Source: an uncultured Bacteroidaceae bacterium (GTDB lineage: Bacteria > Bacteroidota > Bacteroidia > Bacteroidales > Bacteroidaceae). From it: 31,229 nucleotides of DNA. The notes beneath the pieces are model-generated. The model worked only from the letters and a program-made list of their open reading frames with translations, was not told where the DNA came from and did not search any database. Location: the NCBI GenBank assembly GCA_904501775.1, contig CAJGCJ010000006.1:1-31229 (forward strand), given 5' to 3'. A program made the translations under genes and the position numbers. This document shows positions 24,557 through 31,229 of this stretch, piece by piece. Every line of letters begins with the position of its first letter. Position 1 is the stretch's first letter.

Positions 24557-24564
24557 TATTTTCG
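24557..24564 (+). promoter_or_regulatory. Possible -7 element of the lipoprotein gene
   Basis: TATTTTCG is one base off TAnnTTTG and lies 30 bases before the ATG at 24594. No -33 at the right distance was seen. Confidence 0.35.
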
Positions 24565-24593
24565 CAGACAATAAAAAAAAGAAACAAAAGATT

Positions 24594-25523
24594 ATGAAAA
24601 AAATCATATCACTGAGCCTGATAGCATTAGCAGCAATAATTGTAACATCGTGCAGCGACGAGAGTTCACTTTCAGACCCCTTCAAGGAGCAGAGCCATCA
24701 ACCATTTTTCCCCAAGAACCTCTCGTTCAGAAGTACGAACAACAACGGAACAGTTACCGAAGACAGCTGGGTTTTCGAATACAACAGCGACAACACAGTC
24801 AAAAGATACACATGTATCCATAAGATAACAGGCAACAACCTTGACATCGAGGAGAGAAGAATAGGCGACCTGCGCTATTACAACGACTACACAGGAAGCA
24901 AATGTATCGAGGCAAAAGTATATGTCGACTATTCAAGCCGCAAACTTGCTGACATGCTTACATACACCGATACTATAACAGAAGATGTTGTATTCAGCGG
25001 CAACTACATCTCGTCTATCAACACAAAAGGATGGCGCACAACAAGTGGCGACAGAGTCTCTACCCTGTCGAGCAAACAGACATTCAACTATACCAACGAC
25101 CTGTGTACAGGCTCTACATTCATTGACAGCAACAACGAAAAGACCTACACATACAGTTGGAAGAACAATATGCTTGTAAATGTCGTTGTACACAATCAGA
25201 ACAAGAAAAACAGCGATCTCACACACGACACATACGAATACAGCTACAACAATAAGATATTTGCTACGAATTATGTATTCAACCCATTGGCATTTATATA
25301 TAACAACAAACCTTTGATATATGATGCAATGGGATACATGGGCAAGAGCACTCCCTATCTTTTGGAACTCGAGAAATATGACGGATACGAGAATATCAAC
25401 GGTAAGAAATACGATATTCAGTCGGAGCAACACAGCTACCACATTATGTCAGGAACAAATTCGCTCATATACTCGGCCGAGTCTCCCGGTTACAGTGAGT
25501 ACATATACAATTTCAGCGAATGA
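24594..25523 (+). CDS. Putative lipoprotein of unknown function
   Basis: The 309-residue product begins with a lipoprotein signal peptide: 'MKKIISLSLIALAAIIVTSC' with the acylated Cys20 followed by Ser-Asp, so an outer-membrane lipoprotein is expected. The mature part is rich in Tyr, Asn, Ser and Thr, with repeated short beta-strand-like phrases ('VFEYNSDNTVKRYTCIHK', 'TYSWKNNMLVNVVVHN', 'YEYSYNNKIFATNYV'). These resemble the YD-like strands of Bacteroidota DUF4595-type lipoproteins. That resemblance is weak. The stop TGA overlaps the ATG of the sigma-like gene (ATGA at 25520-25523), so the two are likely translationally coupled. Confidence 0.65.
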   Translation: MKKIISLSLIALAAIIVTSCSDESSLSDPFKEQSHQPFFPKNLSFRSTNNNGTVTEDSWVFEYNSDNTVKRYTCIHKITGNNLDIEERRIGDLRYYNDYTGSKCIEAKVYVDYSSRKLADMLTYTDTITEDVVFSGNYISSINTKGWRTTSGDRVSTLSSKQTFNYTNDLCTGSTFIDSNNEKTYTYSWKNNMLVNVVVHNQNKKNSDLTHDTYEYSYNNKIFATNYVFNPLAFIYNNKPLIYDAMGYMGKSTPYLLELEKYDGYENINGKKYDIQSEQHSYHIMSGTNSLIYSAESPGYSEYIYNFSE

Positions 25524-26161
25524 TAATAATGCGGCCACAGGATTGCAAGTTTTCAAAACTTAGCGACAGCGAGTGGATAGAACGGCTTACAGCAATACCA
25601 CCCGATGAGAAGGCTCATGCCTATTTTTTCAACATCAAGTGTGCTGCATTCCTCAAATACATTTCAATAACACTGTTCAACGACATGCCTATAAGTTCTT
25701 TGACAGGGGCACTCTACGAGTTCCTGTCAAAAGACGGATGGCACATCCTTAAGCTATACAAACAGAAGAACGGAGCATCACTCAGCAGTTATCTGGCGCG
25801 TTGTGCGATAAACCATTTCACCAAACGGCAGAAGAGGGAGGAGCAACTATATACTATACATATGGACTCGCCCGACATCGCAGATGAACTGGACCATTTT
25901 ACCGATGAGGAGGAGAACAATCACCCTCCCGTATGGCAGGCATTCAACAGGTTGAATATACGCGACCGCAATATTCTCCGCAAATTGGTAATAGAGGAGA
26001 AGAGTGCTCTTGAAGCAGCCGATAGCATCTGGCCCTATGTAAGGAGCAAGAAGGATTGGAGAGAACTTCCTGTTACAAGGGTGCAGAATACTATATCCAT
26101 GCTCAAACGCAGGGCATTGCTCTCACTGTCACTGGAGTTGGAAAATATTGGCAGCCGTTAA
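25520..26161 (+). CDS. Divergent sigma-70 family (ECF-like) RNA polymerase sigma factor
   Basis: The 213-residue product has the two-domain layout of ECF sigma factors. A region-2-like helical part (about 30-115) ends in 'SLSSYLARCAINHFTKRQKR', the counterpart of the ECF 'WLxxIARNxxxDxxRRxKR' segment. A region-4-like part (about 143-205) reads 'NRLNIRDRNILRKLVIEEKS' and then 'RVQNTISMLKRRALLSL', the counterpart of 'VKxRLxRARxxL'. The turn between them is longer than usual ('SIWPYVRSKKDWRELP'). No anti-sigma gene is next to it; a lipoprotein gene overlaps its start by 4 bases instead. An alternative ATG lies at 25529. Assignment rests on motif layout only. Confidence 0.6.
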   Translation: MIIMRPQDCKFSKLSDSEWIERLTAIPPDEKAHAYFFNIKCAAFLKYISITLFNDMPISSLTGALYEFLSKDGWHILKLYKQKNGASLSSYLARCAINHFTKRQKREEQLYTIHMDSPDIADELDHFTDEEENNHPPVWQAFNRLNIRDRNILRKLVIEEKSALEAADSIWPYVRSKKDWRELPVTRVQNTISMLKRRALLSLSLELENIGSR

Positions 26162-26239
26162 AGAGAGTGGAGAGAATGCGTAGCACCACCCTCTATGCCA
26201 TTCCTGTCATCATTACCACATGCTCAAACATAAATATTG

Positions 26240-26289
26240 CAGGTATACAAAAACCGTTCTTATAAAAAAGAACGGTTTTTGTATACCTG
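26240..26289. terminator. Bidirectional terminator between the sigma-like and GNAT genes
   Basis: Two 22-base arms (26240-26261 and 26268-26289) are exact reverse complements around a 6-nt loop. An inner stem is flanked by A5/T5 runs, giving a terminator shape in both directions. It sits 10 bases beyond the GNAT stop and 78 beyond the sigma-like stop. The 78 bases between 26162 and 26239 hold no gene. Confidence 0.85.
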
Positions 26290-26299
26290 TTAGTCAATA

Positions 26300-26734
26300 T
26301 CACACTTTCATTTTATAGACATTTGTCTCTTTGGACTCAAACTCCAAGGAACGGTAGAGATTATTGGCAGCTACACGCGAAGGACGCGAAGTGAGCATGA
26401 GCGTTCCGCCAAACTCCTTAGCCTGCTCAATGGCATGAAGCACCAGACGGCGACCAACCGACTTGCCACGCACCGAGGAGTCGACTACAACATCCTCTAT
26501 CCACTGTTTGATACCTGTAGGCGCATGATAGCGTGCCAATGTAATCATGCCACATACTCGACCTTCATACTCGGCAACATACATCGCGCTGTTATCCGAC
26601 TCTAATATGGCACGCAACGTCTCGGCAGTGCACTCTACGGGAGACGACACAAGTTGCGAAAGCAGTTGCTTCACTGCTGCCACCACAGCCTCATCGCAGA
26701 CAGTCAACCTGTATATTCTTATATCCTCTTGCAT
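26300..26734 (-). CDS. GNAT-family N-acetyltransferase
   Basis: This 144-residue single-domain GNAT protein transfers acetyl from acetyl-CoA to an amine. The acetyl-CoA-binding motif A is 'IEDVVVDSSVRGKSVGRRLV' (around 78-97), with the pyrophosphate loop RGKSVG. A later 'TSRPSRVAANNLYRSLEFES' is motif B. The substrate cannot be predicted. The start is 3 bases after the stop of the GHL10 hydrolase on the same strand, so they probably form a two-gene operon, ending at the palindrome 26240-26289. Confidence 0.9.
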   Translation of the reverse strand: MQEDIRIYRLTVCDEAVVAAVKQLLSQLVSSPVECTAETLRAILESDNSAMYVAEYEGRVCGMITLARYHAPTGIKQWIEDVVVDSSVRGKSVGRRLVLHAIEQAKEFGGTLMLTSRPSRVAANNLYRSLEFESKETNVYKMKV

Positions 26735-26737
26735 GGC

Positions 26738-28237
26738 TCACTTCTTGACTTTACATTTTACCCCTTTCGACTCATTCTGCATGCGGTCGAGTACTGTAAC
26801 CACATAAGTACGCTTTCCCTTCTCGCTTTCGGGTATCTTGTAATATATCGACGATGTTATCGCCACTATATTCTGAGTCTTGTTGAGATTAACCTTTTCA
26901 CCTTTGGCAAAGCAATATACAACATAACGCCATGGAGCGTTCATCGGGTCCTGTCCGTCTTTCTCACGTCCCTGCCACAGCAGCACCTTGCCATCCTCGG
27001 TATCAATAACGCGCACTCCTTTCAGTTTCTTGGGTGCTTTCTTATCAATAAAAGGCATCTCGGGCATCAGCGCCGGATAGCGATGATACTGATGCTGAAG
27101 AACATCCCTGTAACTTCCCACATTCTTGGCTGCCGATGCCGCATCCCAAAGGCACGAGCCCATCACAGCCTTTTCGCTACGCTGAATCTCCATTTTTGCA
27201 GGCAACTGATGGCGTGAGGGGTTATTTACATCAGCAGCACGGACGGTGCGGTTTACATCCTGACCTATGTACAATGGACGGTTAGAAGCATTTGCAGCCC
27301 ACCAATGTACAAGAGTCTCGTAGTCGGCAGCCTTGTGACCTATCTCCCAATAGACCTGCGGAATACAATAATCGACCCATCCCTCGTTTATCCAATGCAG
27401 CACATCGGCATACAGTTCATCGTAGCTTTGAAGTCCTTTGGTGTTACTGCCATGAGGAACACTCTCCGAGGCATTGCGGTATATTCCGAAGGGAGAGACA
27501 CCGAACTTCAACCAAGGCTTAGCCTCGCGGACTGTCTGATGCAGTTGCAGAATAAGGCGGTTCACATTCTCGCGACGCCAATCGCCTTTGTCGGCAGCCT
27601 TGCTGCGCTTAAAGAACTCCTCGTCATCAAACTCCTTTCCTTTGGCAGGATAGGGGTAGAAATAGTCATCGATATGCAGGCCATCAACATCGTAATTCGA
27701 TACAATATCCTTTACCACCTTGCATATATGGTCGCGGTTCTCCTTTAGTGCCGGGTTAAAATAGAGCTGTCCCTCGTAGGCAATGAAACGCTCGGGGTGC
27801 AGCCTGCTCTGATGCTCGGGAGCAACCTTTTGAGTGCCCTTTGTACGTGCACGATAGGGATTGATCCAAGCGTGCAGCTCCATGTTACGCTTATGCGCCT
27901 CCTCGACCATGAACTCAAGCGGGTCCCATCCGGGAGGCACACCCTGCACACCTGTCAGGTAACGGCTCCAAGGCTCATACTGCGAGTCATAAAGTGCATC
28001 ACCCTCGACACGCACCTGAAAGATAATGGCATTCACATTGGCCAACTGCAGATTATCGAGCATATCGGTAAGATATGCACGCATCTCGTCAGGCTGCATA
28101 TTCAGGAACTGACCGTTTACAGCCTGAATCCATGCACCACGAAACTCTCGCTTCAAAGATTGGTTATTTTTTGAATAGGCAGTTACTGCACACAACAGCA
28201 TGAGCAACAACAGTGCCCGCCGACATATAAGCTTCAT
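26738..28237 (-). CDS. GHL10 (DUF187) family secreted glycoside-hydrolase-like protein
   Basis: This 499-residue protein has a signal peptide (residues 1-22, after 'AVTAYS') and a TIM-barrel domain of the glycosyl hydrolase-like 10 family (PF02638). Typical segments are 'REFRGAWIQAVNG' near the start, 'NVNAIIFQVRVEGDALYDS', 'RNMELHAWINPYRAR', 'YDVDGLHIDDYFYPYP' and 'WVDYCIPQVYWEIGH'. The acidic 'DGLHIDDYFYP' and 'PQVYWE' motifs are the probable active site. A C-terminal fibronectin-like region ('VRVIDTEDGKVLLWQG') follows. Related proteins cleave peptidoglycan glycans (denuded glycan amidohydrolase/muramidase-like), but substrate here is not established. It is divergent from uvrA. Confidence 0.88.
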   Translation of the reverse strand: MKLICRRALLLLMLLCAVTAYSKNNQSLKREFRGAWIQAVNGQFLNMQPDEMRAYLTDMLDNLQLANVNAIIFQVRVEGDALYDSQYEPWSRYLTGVQGVPPGWDPLEFMVEEAHKRNMELHAWINPYRARTKGTQKVAPEHQSRLHPERFIAYEGQLYFNPALKENRDHICKVVKDIVSNYDVDGLHIDDYFYPYPAKGKEFDDEEFFKRSKAADKGDWRRENVNRLILQLHQTVREAKPWLKFGVSPFGIYRNASESVPHGSNTKGLQSYDELYADVLHWINEGWVDYCIPQVYWEIGHKAADYETLVHWWAANASNRPLYIGQDVNRTVRAADVNNPSRHQLPAKMEIQRSEKAVMGSCLWDAASAAKNVGSYRDVLQHQYHRYPALMPEMPFIDKKAPKKLKGVRVIDTEDGKVLLWQGREKDGQDPMNAPWRYVVYCFAKGEKVNLNKTQNIVAITSSIYYKIPESEKGKRTYVVTVLDRMQNESKGVKCKVKK

Positions 28238-28265
28238 TTATTTTGGTTTTTACATTAAACTTTCG

Positions 28266-28294
28266 CGAAGGTAATGATTTTTAATTTTATTCAA
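28266..28294 (-). promoter_or_regulatory. Probable promoter of the GHL10-GNAT operon
   Basis: On the minus strand TTG (28294-28292) is followed after 18 bases by TACCTTCG (28273-28266), one base off TAnnTTTG. The leader before the ATG at 28237 would be about 20-25 nt. Confidence 0.4.
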
Positions 28295-28329
28295 CATCAA
28301 TATATGCAACAAGGTAGAATAATTTTATG

Positions 28330-28337
28330 TATTTTCG
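28330..28337 (+). promoter_or_regulatory. Possible -7 element of uvrA
   Basis: TATTTTCG is one base off TAnnTTTG and lies 20 bases upstream of the ATG at 28358. It makes the upstream in-frame ATG at 28274 unlikely as a start. Confidence 0.4.
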
Positions 28338-28357
28338 CAAGATTAAATAAGTGTACG

Positions 28358-31144
28358 ATGAGCGAAAAGGATTGCATTGTTATTCGTAAAGCAAGAGTCA
28401 ACAACCTTAAGAATGTTGATGTTGATATTCCACGAGGGAAATTTGTGGTTGTAACAGGTCTGTCGGGGTCGGGAAAGTCCTCGCTGGCATTTGACACACT
28501 CTATGCCGAATGACAGCGCAGATATGTAGAGTCGCTATCGTCATACGCGCGCCAGTTCTTGGGACAGATGAACAAGCCCGAGTGCGACTTCATCAAAGGT
28601 ATTCCACCTGCAATTGCAATTGAGCAGAAGGTAAACAACCGCAACCCACGTTCAACCGTAGGAACAAGTACCGAAATTTATGAATATCTGAAACTCCTCT
28701 TTGCCCGTATCGGCAAGACTTACTCCCCAATAAGTGGCAAGCTCGTCAAGAAAGACAACCCGCAAGACCTTGTGGAATGCATGAAGATGCAGCCCGAAGG
28801 GACACGCTTCATGCTGCTTGCACCAATTGCAAAGCAGAAGGGACGTAACCTTGAAGAGCAACTGTCGATATACCTTCAGCAAGGATTCACACGCGTGTGG
28901 GTAAACGGCGAGGTAAAACGTATCGAGGAATATACCCCGCAGAAGAACGACAGCCCGAGCCTGCTCATAGACCGTCTTACCGTATCGAATTCGAATGAGA
29001 CGATAAGCCGTCTGCTCGACTCGGCCGAGACAGCCTTCTACGAAGGCAACGGATGCTGCATGTTACAGTTCATGAATGAGGAGAAGCCCCACACGTTCAA
29101 CATACGTTTCGAAGCCGACGGAATGACATTCGAGGAGCCTACCGAACAGATGTTCTCGTTCAACTCGCCCATAGGAGCATGCCCCGACTGCGAAGGATTC
29201 GGCCGAATCGTAGGCATAGACGAGAATCTGGTTATCCCCAACAAGTCACTCAGCATTTACGATGGAGCTGTCTTTTGCTGGCGAGGCGAGAAAATGGGAC
29301 AGTGGAAGAGCGAATTCTGTATGCGTGCGCCAAAGGACGATTTCCCGATATTCGAGCCATACTACAATCTCACTCAGGAACAGAAAGATTATCTATGGCA
29401 CAGCGGACCATACATAGAGGAGTATGGCGAAGGTATCTGCATAGACAACTTCTTCAAGATGGTGCACGAGAACCAATACAAGATACAGTACCGTGTAATG
29501 CTTGCACGTTACCGCGGAAAGCCCATCTGCCCCACATGCCACGGCACACGACTCAAGAAAGAGGCTACATATGTGAAGGTAGGCGGCAAGAGCATTACCG
29601 AACTTGTAGAGATGCCTGTTACACGCTTGAAAGAGTTCTTTGACACCCTTGAGCTTGACAAGCACGACGAAGCAATAGCCAAGCGCATTCTTGTAGAGAT
29701 AAAGAACCGCGTCGATTGCCTAATGGATGTAGGACTGGGATATCTCACAATGAACAGGTTAAGCAACACCTTGTCGGGCGGTGAGAGCCAGCGCATAAAC
29801 CTTGTGACATCATTAGGCAGCAACCTCGTAGGCTCACTTTACATACTTGACGAGCCCAGTATAGGACTGCACAGCCGCGACACCGAAAGACTCATAAAGG
29901 TGCTGTACCGTCTGCGCGACTTGGGTAACACCGTTGTCGTCGTAGAACACGACGAGGATATAATCCGCGCTGCCGACCACATAATAGACGTAGGCCCGAA
30001 AGCCGGCTCATATGGCGGCAACATTGTATATAACGGCAGTATTGCACAGCTGAAGCCCGACAGCAACAGCTACACAGTAAAATACCTGTTGGGCGAAGAG
30101 ACAATACCCCTGCCCACCCACCGACGCACAAGCAATAACCTTATAACAATAAAAGGTGCAAGAGAGAACAATCTTAAAGGAATAGATATAAAGATTCCGC
30201 TTAATATTGTCACAGTTGTTTGCGGAGTGAGCGGATCAGGAAAATCGACCCTTGTGCGCGACATACTCTACCGCTCGCTGAAACGTCATTTTGGCGAGAC
30301 ATGCGAGGCACCGGGACAGCATGAGAGCCTCGAGGGTGCACTGAAGCAGATAACAGGAGTAGAGTTTGTCGACCAGAACCCCATAGGAAAATCATCGCGT
30401 TCGAACCCTGTAACATACCTGAAAGTATATGATGACATACGGCATCTGTTTGCACAACAGCCACTTTCCAAGCAGATGGGGTTCGGAGCCGGCCATTTCT
30501 CTTTCAACTCGGACGGCGGACGCTGCGAAGAGTGTAAGGGAGAGGGCAAGATAACCGTATCGATGCACTTCATGGCCGACCTTCAGTTGGAGTGTGAGGT
30601 GTGCAATGGCAAACGATTCAAAAAGGAGATTCTGGAGGTAAAGTTCCACGGCAAGAACATTTACGACATTCTTGATATGACCGTCGGCGATGCAATAAAC
30701 TTTTTCCATGAGCATGGGCAACAGCGCATAGCAAACAATCTTCAGCCATTACAGGATGTAGGCCTTGCATACATAAAACTCGGACAATCTTCATCGACAC
30801 TTTCGGGTGGCGAGAACCAGCGTGTCAAGCTTGCCTATTATCTGAGCATGCAGAGCGATAAGCCCACAATGTTCATCTTCGACGAGCCTACCACAGGACT
30901 CCACTTCCACGACATAAAGAAACTGCTCGACAGTTTCCGTCGATTGATAGAACGCGGACACACCCTTGTGATTATTGAGCATAACATTGATGTAATAAAA
31001 TGCGCCGACTACCTGATAGACCTTGGCCCCGACGGTGGTGAGAATGGCGGCAACCTTATAGCAGCCGGCACGCCCGAAGAGGTAGCAGCATGCGATACAT
31101 CATACACAGGACGTTATCTGAAGGAGAAACTCAGGACGCAATAA
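28358..31144 (+). pseudogene. uvrA: uvrA, excinuclease ABC subunit A, interrupted by in-frame TGA at codon 52
   Basis: UvrA is the damage-sensing ABC ATPase of nucleotide excision repair. The full frame has 929 codons including stop, near the normal ~940. First ABC half: Walker A 'TGLSGSGKSSLAFDTLYAE' (residues 33-51), Zn-module Cys pairs in 'CPDCEGFG' and 'CPTCHGTRLKKEA', signature 'LSGGESQRI' and Walker B 'LYILDEPSIGLHSRD'. Second half: Walker A 'GVSGSGKSTL', Zn finger 'CEECKGEG...CEVCNGKRFKKE', signature 'LSGGENQRVKL' and 'FIFDEPTTGLHFHD'. Codon 52 (28511-28513) is TGA where relatives have Gly ('YAEGQRRYVESLSSYARQFL'). The frame is unbroken on both sides. If real, translation restarting at ATG 28568 would lose the first Walker A. 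A nonsense mutation, sequencing error or read-through are all possible. Confidence 0.88.
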
Positions 31145-31229
31145 AAACAGAATATCAGACCCGTTCATTTCTTAAAATTTATGATAGTTCTATTTAAGAT
31201 TGTCGAAATTTTGAGCAAAGCGTGTCAAT

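Noticed and set aside
26654..27217. 187-codon plus-strand ORF across the GNAT/GHL10 junction
   Set aside because: It runs antisense to two recognised genes and has no family features.
28511..28513. Genome-wide TGA=Gly (or Trp) recoding to explain the uvrA interruption
   Set aside because: TGA ends surE, the DUF5683 gene and the lipoprotein gene exactly where these products should stop, and it appears inside no other gene here.

Overview
The window looks like chromosomal DNA from a Bacteroidales bacterium (Bacteroidota). Evidence is the family content (BspA-like repeat protein tail, GH84 beta-N-acetylglucosaminidase, DUF5683, DUF3822, CarboxypepD-regulated outer-membrane barrel, GHL10 lipoprotein-type hydrolase), lipid A synthesis by LpxB, and several promoters that fit the Bacteroidota sigma pattern TTTG-N19-21-TAnnTTTG. 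The genus cannot be fixed from sequence alone. No rRNA, tRNA, CRISPR array, insertion sequence or prophage was seen.

Layout. 1-298: 3' end of a BspA-like secreted protein and its terminator. 299-610: gene-poor, with two hairpins and one tiny ORF. 611-2505 (-): surE-lpxB, overlapping by 4 bp. 2682-5351 (+): a GH84 enzyme with its own promoter and a duplicated C-terminal module. 5536-11619 (+): a tight five-gene operon, parA-parB-DUF5683-lytic transglycosylase-RelA/SpoT, closed by a 42-bp perfect palindrome. 11706-13031 (-): M23 peptidase followed by a MerR-type regulator. This pair is divergent from alaS (13205-15823, +), and the two promoters overlap on the same ~36 bp. 15899-17323 (-): RecD/Pif1-like helicase, convergent with alaS across a 22-bp-stem hairpin. 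17462-19506 (+): an abundantly expressed-looking pilin-like membrane protein, DUF3822 and rsmD, with a terminator-like hairpin inside the start of DUF3822. 19515-20939 (-): cardiolipin synthase. 21042-23930 (-): outer-membrane beta-barrel protein. 24122-26161 (+): unknown 129-aa protein, unknown lipoprotein, divergent sigma-70-like factor. 26300-28237 (-): GNAT acetyltransferase and GHL10 hydrolase. 28358-31144 (+): uvrA, interrupted by one in-frame TGA.

Function. Most genes are core housekeeping: envelope (LpxB, lytic transglycosylase, M23, cardiolipin synthase, outer-membrane barrel), chromosome partitioning and stringent response, translation (AlaS, RsmD) and DNA repair (UvrA, RecD-like). 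The less ordinary parts are: the uvrA TGA that replaces a conserved glycine; the intragenic terminator-like hairpin before rsmD; the face-to-face alaS/M23 promoters; and the small-protein/lipoprotein/sigma cassette, which is the best candidate for an uncharacterised regulatory unit. I see no clear multi-gene defence or mobile system.
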